A stretch of DNA of 64,000 nt from Amborella trichopoda (GCF_000471905.2 NW_006494931.1:6965222-7029221), one strand, 5' to 3'; shown: positions 24,253 to 36,249, counted from the stretch's first letter. Numbers and translations are program-made. Notes: generated by a model from the letters alone, not told the origin.

Positions 24253-25060
24253 TGCAGTTTTAGGGTTGTGCAACTAGACCAGGGCTATGCAATTTTAAGG
24301 TCATGCAGCACGGACAGAGGTTGTGCAAGTTTAGGGTCATGCAGCACAGACTGAGGCTGTGCAGTTTAGGGTCATGCAGCATGGACCGAGGCTGTGCTGT
24401 TTAGGGTCATGCAGCACGGACCAAGGCAGTGCAGTTTAGGGTCATGCAATTTGGATCGAGACTATGCAGTTTAGGGTTGTGCAGCACAGACCGAGGTATT
24501 ATAGTTTAGGGTTGTACAACATGGACCGAGGCTGTGCAGTTTAGGGTTGTGCAACATGGACCGAGGCTGTACAGTTTAGGGTTGTGCAGCACAGATCGAG
24601 GCTATGCAGTTTAGGGTCATGCAGCACGAACCGAGGCTGTGAAGTTTAGGGTCATGCAACAGGGACCGAGGCAATGTAGTTTAGGGTCGTGCAACACGAG
24701 CCAAGGCTGTGCAGTTTAGGGTCGTGCAGCATGGATCGAGGCTGTGCAGTTTAGGGTCATGCAACATGGAATGAGGGTGTGCAGTTTAGGGTCGTGCAGC
24801 ACGGACCAAGGCTGTGCAGTTTTGGATCGCGCAGCACGAATCAAGGCTGTGCAATTTAATGTCATGCAGCATGGATCGAGGCTGTACAGTTTACGGTCGT
24901 GCAACACGGACAGAGGCTGTACAGTTTAGGGATATGTAGCACAGACCGAGGCTGTGCAGTTTAGGGTCATGCAGCACAGACCGAGGCTGTGCAATTTTGG
25001 GTTGTGCGACACAGACCGAGGCTGTGCAGTTTAAGGGTCGTGCAGCACGGACTGAGGTTA
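24253..25060 (+). repeat. 35-bp minisatellite, about 23 units, each with TTTAGGG
   Basis: Successive GCAGTTTAGGG landmarks fall at 24361, 24396, 24431, 24466 and 24501, a period of 35 bp (36 at the start). A typical unit reads GCAGTTTAGGGTCGTGCAGC followed by ACGGACCGAGGCTGT. Nearly every unit contains the heptamer TTTAGGG. A shorter inverted copy of the same array lies at 41600-42010. Apparent ORFs here (24716-24907, 24744-24929, 24891-25109) are readings of the repeat. Confidence 0.93.
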
Positions 25061-27705
25061 GGTCGCCATGTAGTTGGAGCTCCATGAGGAATAAGTCTGT
25101 GGATGGCAATCCGACTCCCTGGGGATAAAATGGTTAAGACCATTCATAAACTGAGGGCTCAGATGAAAATGCTGACCTGATGAAGGATGGACAACATAAA
25201 CGAAGTTCACTAGGGCTTAGGGGGGTAAGTGTGGCTCTCTGGGATGAAAGACAAGACTCTATGGAGAATTGTCTTATGACAGGTAACCCAACTCCCTGGG
25301 GATAAGATAGCTTGGTGTGAAACAGACTCACCGGGAATTGAAGAGGTAAGAATGACCCTAACTCCACTGGGGATAATGGGCTACAGTTTGGGTGTGACTC
25401 CTATGGGGATGAGGGATAATGGCTTGCTTCTGACTCCATAGGGGATGATAGGTCACGACTTGGGTGCAACGCCTTGGGTACAACTCCACTGAGGATGACA
25501 GGACACACAAGGCTTCAGCTGGAACTAGGCGACAATAGATGGCTTGAAATTCAGCCGACGAAAGATGTAGCAATAATTGTTTCTTACGAGTGCTCAACCA
25601 GCGCTGAGTTCTAAAAAACACAGCCAGAGCTGGGTTGTTAAAACTCAGCTGGCGTTGTGAACGATCCGTGACATGTTTGAACGCAACCAGCGCTAAGTAA
25701 ACCGGCACTAAGGTCATTTGAAATTTACCCGGCGCCAAGTCAACCAGCGCTAGGGTTGTTTTAAATTCGCCTGGCGCCAAGTCACTTCAACCAAGTAGCC
25801 GGCGTTGGGCATGGATTGATACTTGAGTCATGACCTGAGCCTGACCCGTTCTGGCCCATTTGTTGGAATTTTACAGCCGGCGATGAGTGTTCACTTGGGC
25901 CTCCGGTCAAAGCCCGTCCCGGCTCATCGTCGTTTGGCTTCCTTAGAAGCGACTGGGATTCCCAGTTTCAGGGTAGTGTAGGCTACATAAGGGCCGTAAG
26001 ACCCCGTTTTCCCTCACTTTTCATGGAAGGTAAGAAAATTGAGAAAAAGTTTAACGGTGAGTAAAGGGTGCCCGGTAGAAGTTCCGGCAAGTGGCAAGGG
26101 AGATTCCTGCAAGATTTTAAGTGTTTCGAGAAACGTAAATGTCTTTGCAAGAAAAATTTTCTGGCATGCAAGATTCTACCAAGCATTTACACGAGTTTTA
26201 CAGTTAACACAGGGGGCTTTTCGGGAAACATAATAACTTCGACGCGAGAAGTTTGAAGGTGGAAGAGGTGGGAAGTGAAGTGGTAGGCATTTTTGCAAGT
26301 CTTGGGAGTCTTTCGAGGAGTTTTAAGGGGTTTCCAGGGGGTTGAAGTGATTTTTCAGAGGTTTTGGTGATTTCCCGGCCAAAAAACAATGCGGCAGAGG
26401 AAAACCTCTAAGTGAGTTTTTCCAGCATTGTTGTGATTTTGCAGAGCTTTTGGTGACTTCCCTGACAAAAAAGCAGGCGGGGGAAGTCTTTCAATCGGTT
26501 TTTTTGACCATGTAGAAGAAGTTCTGACAGGAAATCGAAGGGACAAAACGGTTGCAAGGAAGGTGAACAGTCACGGGATGTAAATTGTCACCCTTAGAAA
26601 TCGTGCAATTACGGGAGATGTGGTGACAGTTGTCAGTCAGCACAATTGAGTTCAAGGCGTGGCACGTGTTAGAGATCCAATCACATTCAGCATTGGCCTT
26701 TAGAGGACACAACTGGCGTTGGACCTTGGCAATCTCAACCTACAGTGAGTGTTGATAGACTCAGCCGGTGCTAGCCATTGGCACGCAACCAGCATAGGGC
26801 ATCAATAAGATCAACTGACGCTGAATGTCGTCATACTCAGCTGGCACTGGTCAGAAGTTACACAGATGTTGGTGACCTGTGTTTGGGCCTTGGGCATGAG
26901 CCCGACCCGATCTTTATCCCTGATGCATGAGGTTTCATGAGATGCGATAAGCCTCTGTTTGGGCCTCGGGTCAAGCCCGACCTGGTCCAGCCCATTTGAC
27001 CCTTAGTGCTACATGGGCGGTAGTGAATAAGGAACACGCGTGGCGATATGTGTGTGGCGGTCTATAAAGGGAAGTGCATTTGAAGATCTTCAGGGAATGC
27101 GAGAGAAGGTTGTGCACAAAAGGTCACGCAGGCGACAGCTCGAGTCATGCATGCATGAGACATACTCGAGAGGCAGTATGTAAAGGTCCTTGGGCTCGAG
27201 CTTGGGATTTTCTACCCTGATCGGCCTGGCTTCGTGGGGAAAGGTCACCATGGCTGCTAGGGCATGCGTGTGAGAGACGCGTGTGAACGACATGCGGGCA
27301 GTAGCTCAAGACGCAGGTACAAGGGATGCATAGGAGCAGCGGCTTGTGAGGAACCTCATGGAGACTTGTAAGCAATTTATAGTCGTGCGGATAGACTGTA
27401 TGTCGCGTAGTTTAACGTCTTGCTACAGGGACATGAGGCATTTTTACTCGTGTTGTCCCATAAGGCAAGGTGAGCACACCAGTCATTTGAGAGGGAGTGC
27501 CCCGAAGGGTTTTCACCACATCCCTTTTATTTTGATACTTTTGTCCATAGTGCCCTTGTTACTATGCCCATTGTTTTTTCTTTTTGACATATTTTTCCCA
27601 TGATGACCTTTTGGGGATGCACACCATGTCCATCATTCTTTTTTTTGTTTGACATTTTTACCCATGATACCCTTGTGGGTTTTTTTCATGTCCATCTTCT
27701 TCTTC
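25061..27705 (-). other. Non-coding tail block of the Tat-like element family, inverted copy
   Basis: No gene is recognised. 25100-25520 repeats ACTCCCTGGGGATAA-type phrases also found at 41240-41560 and 56270-56600. 25540-25830 holds degenerate CCAGCGCTAAGT and GGCGCCAAGTCA motifs. 25830-25990 matches the reverse complement of 40860-40970 and 55840-55960. 26000-26740 matches the reverse complement of 40300-40760, the upstream flank of the PMD-like ORF. 26740-26870 again has the CAGCCGGTGCTAG motif. 26880-27000 has two copies of a GTTTGGGCCT and CAAGCCCGACC phrase. 27350-27705 repeats the terminal block seen at 23285-23470. The PMD-like ORF itself is absent from this copy. Confidence 0.65.
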
Positions 27706-28270
27706 TCTTAATGTCTGATTGGCCAAGGGCTCATAGTTCATTTTCCTCATGATTTAGTGAGCCTGGTTGTTATAGATAGTCCAGTCAGGAGGGGGTTTGG
27801 CCTCTATTAGTAGCGCATTTACTTCAAGCTTATCATAGCTTTTAGTCTCCGACATGGACTCCTTGAGATGTTTTGAAGAGACTGACTCTAGAGACTGCAA
27901 ACTTTGGTTCTTAAGTTTGCTAGGGGATCCTGCCCTTGAGGGGAAGAAAGTTGCTTTTTATCGAACTGCTCTCCTCCTGAGAGGTAGGGGAAAAGTAGAA
28001 ATTTTAGCTAGTCACCGGTCCGAGGGGCATCCTATTTACTTATAGCAATAGGATTTTGAAAAATAGTTCACGGCAATTGTCGCGCCACTTCGGCTTTCAA
28101 GAGGGTAATAGGGTTATGCAGGACTTTCTGCTGGTCCGGCGTATAGGTGATCCTTGGAGCCTAGAATTCTATCCCCATGGCTTTCTCAATCTCAGGAATG
28201 ACCTCTGATTCATCTTTCGGCCAAGGTGGCTCAGGATTGGGGGCAGAGGGCGAAGACACCTTTTCAAGCA
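27706..28270 (-). pseudogene. Conserved segment downstream of protease
   Basis: The minus-strand sequence matches 50430-51080 on the plus strand. Both copies share translated words such as SYD or SYDGFEVN, PPDWTIYN and KMNYEPLANQT. The segment lies where a Tat element would enter its RT linker, but no RT motif follows in either copy. A plus-strand ORF at 27854-28045 overlaps it and is probably a shadow. I do not recognise the segment as a known domain. Confidence 0.6.
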
Positions 28271-28279
28271 AAGAGGGAG

Positions 28280-28860
28280 TTTCTTAAGGGATGATGGTTG
28301 GGATGTTAGAATGAAGGGTGGTTTGGGGTAAAATTTTGCCTTGCCTTTCTTCCTCTTTTAACATGTTCACCAATGTTCTCCCAGCATCCTCATTATTTTC
28401 ATGAGACAAAGACATTGCCTTGATTGTAGACCTCTGACTTCCATCGTTTGGATTTTGGGGTGACGCCAAATCCGTGAAGTAATATTTATCATCGGCATAG
28501 TGAGTTTCATCCACAGGGGAACAATCTTTTGTCAGCATAGACCGTATGCTGTCTCCCGTCTCGGCTATACTTGAAACATTGGTGTAATGTTGATGGAACC
28601 ACCCCCTGGTCATGAAGCCGTGGCCGACCGAGGAGAATATTGTAGGAAGTGTCAGTGTCGATTACATGAAACTGGGTGTAATCGATCAGCTCACCGATCT
28701 TAAAACGAAGGTGTACCATGCCAGCTGTCTTCTCTCCTGATTGGTTGAACCCTTGAATTGTGACATGGGTCAGGGTAAGATCTTCGGACCCCAACCCTAA
28801 TGGAGTAAGGATACTGCTTGGAATAAGGTTGACTACCAACCCTCCATCTAACATAATTCA
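28280..28860 (-). pseudogene. Aspartic protease of the pol-less Tat-like element
   Basis: The 115-aa frame 28507-28854 starts at MLDGGLVVNLIPSSIL, the active-site strand with Asp-Gly-Gly as in many plant gypsy proteases. It continues with GFNQSGEKTAGMVHLRFKIG and DTSYNILLGRPRLHDQGVVP, the distal motif. The frame then shifts into 28284-28613 for the C-terminal segment. The catalytic Asp is present in this copy, while its relative at 49930 has Asn there. Confidence 0.85.
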
Positions 28861-28879
28861 GTTGATGGGGCGTGCATGT

Positions 28880-31800
28880 AATTCACCAGTAACAAAGAGT
28901 GGGCGATTATGAAATTTTTCCCCCAATCCTTCTAAAATTTTGAGATCAACCTTAACATGTTCTACTTCGGTTTCATACACTTTTGGGTTAGAGAGAGCTT
29001 GAACCAAAGCCATCTGGTGGGCCTTCGAGAGCATGAGGGCATCGTAGATACTGAGAAGTGCCGAAGTTTCCGTAGATGCCCTATCACATCATATTTCACC
29101 TTTTCTTGATCAAGGCCTTGTGATGCTGGTCCTGCCATTGATTTGGGTGGTATGTTGGGTTGAGGACCAGGTTTGGGTAGAAAAGGTTTATCTTGGTCAG
29201 CTGGCTGACTTGATTGCACAGCGGTCTTGGTTTGAGTGACGGAAGTTTGAGTTTTTGTAAGAGACTGAGTGTATGGGATCAAAGGTGTCCCAAGGAATTG
29301 GAGAATAGGTGGATTGTTCAAAGTATTGGGATTACGAAGGAGCCCAGGGAGCTATAAGATAGGTAGATTAGTCTTTGGATTAGGGGGCAGTGGCAGACTG
29401 GGGAACTTCAAGGTACCCGACTTCTACGGTGGAGGCTATAGCATCCTCCCTGATATGAGATTTATCTGCCCCATTATGGGTATTGCTCCTAAAATTTGCA
29501 TCATGTGGCAAGCTTCTTGAGAATATGATCCTTGCCCATTTGATTCTCTCAGTCTCTGCTCAAAATCAGGCTCAGGGGGCAACTAGGGTTTCTTTGGCTT
29601 AGACTTCTTATGCGTCTTTGAAGAAGGTGGCTCTGCCTTGGCTTTAGTTGTCAGGGCATCAGCAACTGTTACGAATCCTACTACCTGTGCCAAGGTCTTT
29701 CTCAATCGTTTCTGCTGCGTCCTGCTTATATTGATTCCTTCGAATTCTCGGTTGAAAGCCTCGAAGTCCGAGCATATCAAGGTTGTACCTGCAAAGGATG
29801 TAGAAGAGGGAGAATGAGAAGCAGGAGAAGAAGCAGGAGAAGGGTTAGAAGGTGGGGGACTTTTAAGGTTGTTCTCCTCATCAAACCGATCTGGGCAGCT
29901 TTTTACGTCATCACCAGGGCTGGACGGGTGCAGGGGGTCTTTTAGGTCTTTCTCATGCTAAGACCGTTGGGGAGTGCTTCTAATGTCGTCACCCTCATTG
30001 GACGTGTGCTGAGTGGGAAATGGAACGGGAAAATCTTCTTGACAGTATGAAGAAGTAAGAAGGATCATGCAGGGGATGAAGTCTAGTAAAGTTGGCAGTG
30101 GAGGAAGGGGCCTGAGAAATTCCTGCTCCACTGTGGGTTGAGCGGTCTTGTTTCTTCGACGAGTAGCCCTTAGTGCCTGTCTCTTTCTAGTTTTATGAGG
30201 TGATGTTTGATTCGTCTCGTTGGGCTTACGAAGAACTCTAGCTTGGCGAACTGCTTCTTACCTTAAGGACTTGAGTCTGCTTCGGCCATGGAGGACTATC
30301 CATGGCTGGGAAGTCAAGGATTCGGGGGAGTCTGAGTCATTGATAGGAAGGTCCTGCTATGTGAGATCGTCTTGCCTCGATAGAGGAATGACTTGGGGAT
30401 CACTTGCGAGGAGATTGTAAAACTCCTGACACTCTTGCATTTTATTTGTGAATATATCAAGGAAACTTGTGCATTCTGATAGGTAATGGCCTCTTATCTG
30501 ATGGTACGAGCAGCAACGATCTTAAGTCCCTTTAGCAAGGTGACGGGGTTGCCTTGCTTGCATCAGTGTGGTTATGCCTTCCTGAAGCATTATAACGAAG
30601 AAGGCATAAATGAAACCAAGCATTTCATCTTCTTCTTGGATGGTTACGGCATGTGAGGCCTCGGCTACCCCAAAGACCTTCTTTAAATCTTCAAGCTTTA
30701 TCTGATCCTTCTGAATCAGGGCCTCGATAATATCCTTCAGCGTGTAGTAGTCATCTGTGGGATGATTGATCCTCCGATGGTAAGCACAATAATTAGCCTG
30801 AGTGTCGAGGCCAGGTTGCTTGAGGAACTTGGCTTCTGGACGCTAGAGCATATTATGTTCCATTAATAACCGGAATAGTGCAAGGAGCCATTCCTTCTCG
30901 AAGGGATAGATCTTGTTCTTATGCCTGGTGAAATAATCACCCCGAACAAGGTTGGCTAGTGGGGGTACCCGATTGTACGACTATTGTTGCTGGCCAACCT
31001 GGGGTCCTACCTTTGTCATGCTTATCCCTTTAGATAGATCCAAAGTTTGGGAGGGAGCCTTCTTTGAATCAATGACCATGACGCCGGCACTGATTACTCC
31101 TTTCTGCTGGCTGGCCCGTGTGTTATTCCGAGAGCTACCATTGCCCCGGTTGTTTATTGAGCTTGTAGATGGTTGTCATGTCTCACCATGGTGACGTGAA
31201 AAACTTTCTATGCAAACTGATTTAGAGATCAACTCTGACATGGAGATCGGATTAGAGGCCTAGACATGTAGAGCGATCTCGGGTCGCATGTTCCGCACCC
31301 AAGTTTGGACTGCTTCCTTCTCAGGCATAGGATTAAGATGGCGGGAAGCCAAATTTCTCCATCTTGATATGAACTGATCCATGGGCTCATCGAGGTCTTG
31401 AGTCATGGTGAGAAGTTCGATGGTTTGAACCTCTCTGTCAACCTCATAGAAGTGTTGATAGAACATTTTCTCCATCTCCTCTCATGTAAGCACTGAGTTT
31501 CGAGGAAATCGGGCATACACTTGAAATGTTGGGCTATCGAGGGTTTCAACAAACTGACAGAGAAGAAGTCTCTCGTCAGTTGCTGTTTCTCGACATGCTG
31601 CCTGGAAGTGGGCAATAGGCTAGTTTAGGGATATGGTTCCGTTGATTAAAGGAAACTTCTCTTTATTATAATCTGAGGGAAATGGAACATGATCAATATA
31701 CGAGGGGTGTGGCCTTTGATAAGACGCCGCACCCTGTATCCCCAGGATTTGTCTATTCTTTAGGCTATGGTGACCATAGTGTCAATGTCTATCTGAGAGA

Positions 31801-32800
31801 CGGGATGAGGGACAAAATTGTCCTATGAGGTAGAAGGAGGGGACGGCCACGGAGGTGTACCATCTGAGTGATGGGAATTGACCTCATGTTTAGCCGACTT
31901 GCGCGCGGCATCGATACGATCGATCTCTTCCTTCATCGCGCACACCATATCTTCAAACTTGTTCATGCACTCTTTCTATGCATCACCTAGCTCGCTTACA
32001 ACCATTATGCTGATTGTTTCTCCATGGAGGTCAACGTTAGTGGCAACTTAGGGCTTGTGAACTTGATGGGACGTACGTGGTAAGTCAGTCAGCAGGTGGC
32101 CAGCATGCCTTGACCGAACTCGACTCTTGTATGTGGATCGCGTTTGGACCGGTTCTCGATGGTCTTGGGACCGTGGCTGCTGAGTATCTGGGTCTTCTTC
32201 TACGACAGTAACTATAACACAGGGCTCATGAAGCTCTTCTTCTGGCTTCATCGTCTGAAAGAGGTAGAAAGGATTCAAGTGAAGAGGGTCATCAAAATTG
32301 GTTGTTTTGACTGCCTTGGTCACCTCCCTAGTCAAAATTTGTAGACCTCTATTGTGTTTAGCCTTGAGGTTTTGATGGACCTCACACTAAAACTGCGATC
32401 TAGGTCGTGGCTGGTCAGCTCTTCTTGCACAAGAGAGAGATGTCTCCATCAGGTACAGCAATGGAAGAGGGCCAGGAACTGGAGTCATCTTGAGCCGGGG
32501 AGGATGAATGACTAGATCTTCCATGAGGTCAATGCCTTGAGCTCCTGAGACATGACCAAAGTGACGGGACCGGTTCAGGATGGTACTCTTGGGGAAAACC
32601 TTCGAGTGTCAAGGCTGAAGGTGCTTACTCGATGAAAGAGGAGTAGGCCGGAGCAGGATTGAGTCATGAGAAGGCTCGAGTCTAAGGCGAGGGGACATCT
32701 ATGTTGGTAATGCATGTGCGCCCCTTGAAGAAGGATTACAGGAGACTAGGGGGTCAGCTCGGGCTCGTGCAAGTGATCTGGCCTTAGGAGGCCAAGAACT
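28880..32800 (-). pseudogene. gag: gag of the pol-less Tat-like element
   Basis: The Retrotrans_gag domain is legible at 31260-31475 (MDQFISRWRNLASRHLNP, then EKEAVQTWVRNMRPEIALHV), the usual DExxxxFxxRWRxLA pattern of plant gag. Upstream, 32048-32335 encodes a charged N-terminal part. At 30690-30870 a knuckle-like motif reads NYCAYH, then HPTDDYYTLKDIIEAL, with Tyr where the last Cys is expected. Downstream come a basic Lys-rich patch (29583-29780, SSKTHKKSKPKK) and a Pro/Gln-rich spacer (28962-29321). Stops and frame changes occur throughout. Confidence 0.75.
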
Positions 32801-32839
32801 ACGAGCAGTTGTCTGTAAGAGAACAAGTGTAAGCCCTGC

Positions 32840-33281
32840 TGTAGACACCCCAATTTAAATCTAAAAACTTATGTGATTGTCTAAACCCTTAGGACCACAC
32901 TTAACCTAGTAAACCCAAATCCGTAGTTCACATAGCCTACCTTGTCATCCAAAACCAGTTTGCCTGCCCGGAACCCTGCAGAAACCCTATTTTGACTCAA
33001 ATTTCGGTAAATGCCCTGTTTTATGAAAAGAATCATTAAAAATGGTAAAAAAAATCCGTTTTGACCCAATTTTTCTTTGAGAGCTTGAAAAGAGGCGGAG
33101 GAACACACTTGAAAAGAAAAAAAAATCAATTTCGATAAGTTAGGCGACACGGGGCGTGCCACCTAGGCGACAAGACCTGTGCCGCCCAGCCTTGTTTACT
33201 ATTTCATTTTCATCAATTTTAAGGTGTCAGATTCAAGTGACCTTCATCGCCAAAGATCTCTCTGATTTTTCATGGTAAACA
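32840..33281 (+). repeat. LTR of the plus-strand Tat element, internally deleted
   Basis: It begins TGTAGACACCCC at 32840 and ends GGTAAACA at 33281, followed by a primer-binding site. Both ends and the first ~330 bp match the LTR at 7202-8264 in inverted orientation, but about 620 bp of the interior are missing. At 442 bp it is less than half the length of its relative. Confidence 0.87.
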
Positions 33282-33284
33282 GTT

Positions 33285-33302
33285 TGGCACCCACTGTGGG
33301 GC
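33285..33302 (+). other. Primer-binding site, tRNA-Lys(CUU) type
   Basis: TGGCACCCACTGTGGGGC, three bases after the LTR end, matches the expected tRNA-Lys(CUU) complement at 16 of 18 positions. Both mismatches are at former CpG sites (one G-to-A, one C-to-T), consistent with decay of methylated cytosines. Confidence 0.9.
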
Positions 33303-34918
33303 AATCGAGCGTGATCTGAGCATCAGAATTTCGAAAATCTCATAATATTTTGAAACTTTGCAGGCACGTTCTAGATAGCATTTTTTTAATTTTCCCAAAT
33401 TTTTAGGTTAAAATAAAATATTTAAAAATAAAAAAAATATTTTTCTGTTAAATCTGCTGTCGCATTATTAATTTATTTTCATCAAAAAAATTTATTTTTT
33501 ATTTCTTCAAATTTACAGTAAGCGTATTTTATCAATATCTACATAAAAAAAATATAAAAAACAATAAGTTTTTGGGCGACACAAGGCGTGACGCTCAGGC
33601 GACAGAGACTGTGCCGCCTAGATCCAGGGCGACACGCTCTCTGGTTCCCCCCGTTGCCTAATTCATAATTATTTGAACTTTTTTAGGCTCGGTCCTGGGT
33701 CTCTTTTGTGGCGGTTCACAAAATTTCAGAGCAAAATAAAATTTTTAAAAATATCAAAAAAATAGTTTTCTCGATACAGGTCTGTTTTATCTATTGTTCT
33801 TCTGTTTCACTTCATTAAAATTTTATTTCATCAAAACGTCTAATTTTTCTGCTTCTGCAAGTTTCAGTAGCCTTATTTAATCAAGATCAACAAGATAAAA
33901 ACTTTAAAAAGTAAGTTTTTTTTTTGAGGCGACATGACCCGTGCTGCCCAACCTACAGTTCCGACATGACATGTGCCGCCCAACCAACAGGTGCAACACG
34001 ACACGTGGCACCAACCTATAGGTGTGACACGACACGTGCCGCCCAATCACAAAGGTCCCAGAAAACTTTTGGGACCTTACAGACCTGCTCTAGAGCCTTT
34101 TTTGTGCTTGTTCACCAATTTTTGGCTTAAAATAAGCTTTTTAAAATATAAAAAAATATTTTGCTTCAAATAAGTTTGTCCTGCTCCTGACGTTTTTCTT
34201 TTTATTTTAGTTTGTTAATTTTGACTGAATTTCTATTTTCCTTGCTTTCATCATGNNNNNNNNNNNNNNNNNNNNNNNNNNNNNNNNNNNNNNNNNNNNN
34301 NNNNNNNNNNNNNNNNNNNNNNNNNNNNNNNNNNNNNNNNNNNNNNNNNNNNNNNNNNNNNNNNNNNNNNNNNNNNNNNNNNNNNNNNNNNNNNNNNNNN
34401 NNNNNNNNNNNNNNNNNNNNNNNNNNNNNNNNNNNNNNNNNNNNNNNNNNNNNNNNNNNNNNNNNNNNNNNNNNNNNNNNNNNNNNNNNNNNNNNNNNNN
34501 NNNNNNNNNNNNNNNNNNNNNNNNNNNNNNNNNNNNNNNNNNNNNNCTTACACCTCCCCGAACAGTGTCCTGTTTGAGTCATCCTCGACTAGGATCACGC
34601 TGGACTTAGCACGAACTGTGCCTGGTTTCACTGCTTTGACCATACATTCTTAGGGGTTCCTCACTCCTCCATCTATATTGTGCCACGAGCGAGTTTCACC
34701 TCGAAACGCGTATCACTAGGAACGATCAGCGTTGAGCGCCCATCGCTAGGCGTGATCCGCGCCGAGCGCTCACTTGTTTTCTCTCTTATTGTGTTCCCAT
34801 GTGCTTGATTTTATTTTCCTTTGCGTGCTTCTTTACACACTCAAGCACACACCAACTGGGAATCTCGAAATACCAGGAAACAAATTTTTTGAAAAGCCCC
34901 AAAATTCATGTTAACGGT
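33303..34918 (+). other. Leader of the plus-strand Tat element, with assembly gap
   Basis: AT-rich leader homologous, inverted, to 5940-7180. It includes a run of degenerate ~30-bp units around ACACGACACGTG and GCCGCCCAA at 33930-34050. The homology ends near GTTAACGGTGTG at 34918, the same point at which the minus-strand element enters gag. Here the sequence after that point is not gag. No gene is seen. Confidence 0.75.
34256..34546. other. Assembly gap (291 N)
   Basis: Unresolved bases inside the retrotransposon leader. ORFs spanning it are artefacts. Confidence 1.
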
Positions 34919-35199
34919 GTGTGGGGAATCTAGCATTGTGAGCCTGTTAGGATTCACGTAACTTTAACTGTGAATTCCCTTACGTAATCCTTTGCCTCAA
35001 AGCAACTCCGCGTATAGTAGGACCTGGAAAAATCCTATAACAGGAGGCCAGGACCTATGCGGGGACCTATATTAGCCTAGCCTCATTTTAGTAGTTAGGA
35101 GCCCACTCTCAAGCCAAGCCTATCTATAGTACTTTACTAGGTCAAACATTTTTGTGTGCTTTCTTGCTTATTGATCTTGGGTCTCAGCCCGATTCTACT
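34919..35199. other. Unassigned spacer
   Basis: Sequence between the shared leader and the 160-bp tandem repeat. I see no ORF, repeat or family resemblance in it. Confidence 0.5.
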
Positions 35200-35800
35200 T
35201 CTATCCGAGTTGAACCCTCTAGGTTTAGGCTCAGACTCAGATTTGTACCCAGCTTAGCCCAGGTTCGAACTAGGTTTTGCCTTAGTTCGAACCTAGGCCC
35301 CCTCTTGGTCTGAGCCAAAGGCTCGTTCCTAGCTCATCTTCGATCCAGTCCAGATCCACATTTGGTCTGATCACTAAAACTCTCTGAGTCTAAGTCCAGA
35401 CTTGTACCCAGCCTAGCTCAGGTCCAAACCAAGTTCGCACTAGGGTTTGAACCAAGGCCCCCTCTTGGTCCGAGCCGAAAGCTCGTTCCTGGCTCATCTT
35501 TGGTCCATTCCAGGTTCACACCTGGTCTGATCATTAAAACTCTTTGGGTCGAAGTCCAGGCTTGTACCCAGCCTAGCTCAGGTCCGAACATGGTTCACAC
35601 CCAGGTTCGAACCTAGGCCCCCTCTTGGTCTGAGGCGAAGGCTTGTTTCTAGTTCAAGCTTGATCCAGTCCGGGTCCAGGCTTGCACCCAGCTCAGTCCA
35701 GGACCGAACCAGGCTCACATCTCGGTCCGAACCTACACCTACTCCTAGTCTGAGCCAAGACTCGCACCCATCTAGTCTAGATCTTAGTCCAGGTTCTAGC
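35200..35800 (+). repeat. 160-bp tandem repeat, about 3.5 units
   Basis: The phrase AGGCCCCCTCTTGGTC recurs at 35295, 35455 and 35615, giving a 160-bp period. Each unit also carries CTTGTACCCAGCCTAGCTCA and GTCCGAACC-type words. 35800-36020 is a further decayed continuation with TCTAGAxTCxAGGC words. ORFs here on both strands are readings of the repeat. Confidence 0.88.
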
Positions 35801-36249
35801 ATAGGTCGAAGCTTAGAGTTGCCTCTAGAGCTAGACTATGCTTACCCTAGTTTAGGGTCAAAACCAAAACCCATTGAGTCTAGCAAGTCTAGATTCCAGG
35901 CTTGTCTTAGCCTTGGTCTTAGTTAAGGTTTTGCCCCTAGAGTCATGCTGAGTCTGACTTAGGTCATCGAGTTTAGATCTAAGCCTGGACTCTAGAACCC
36001 GATCAAAGAAAGTCATCATGTCGGTTGTGATGACAGCTCCACGGCTGACTCTAAATCGAACCTTCCCAAACTTAGGGACTAGTGTGTTGCAATCCCTTGG
36101 GATTACGGCCAGAACTCAAGCCAATCCATTATCCTACGCCCCGGTCTCAAACTCGAGGAAGAGTCCCAAGGATCTACTCCCAATCCCGAGGTGTGTATGG
36201 TCGGAAAGCAGGCTCTACCTGGAAAACATTGAATAGCCAGGGGGTCCGA

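Larger units (their letters stand above)
27706..32839 (-). mobile_element. Tat-like gag-protease region without pol
   Basis: On the minus strand, gag (about 32830 to 28900) is followed by a protease (28280-28860) and a short C-terminal extension ending near 27710. RT, RNase H and integrase motifs are absent before the sequence changes to the non-coding block. 27706 to about 31000 is homologous, inverted, to 47640-51120. The right edge is the start of an LTR in the opposite orientation (32840), apparently inserted into or joined to this element. Confidence 0.8.

Noticed and set aside
24253-25060. Interstitial telomere array
   Set aside because: TTTAGGG occurs once per 35-bp unit, never as head-to-tail heptamers.
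27055-27075. TATA-like TCTATAAAGGG as a host promoter
   Set aside because: No gene follows, and the block is part of the repetitive tail; not supported.
27854-28045. 63-codon plus-strand ORF
   Set aside because: Antisense to the conserved post-protease segment of the minus-strand gag-protease copy.
32881-33162. 93-codon minus-strand ORF
   Set aside because: It lies inside the LTR at 32840-33281 and has no domain.
34202-34609. ORFs of about 120 codons on both strands
   Set aside because: They are made almost entirely of N from the assembly gap.
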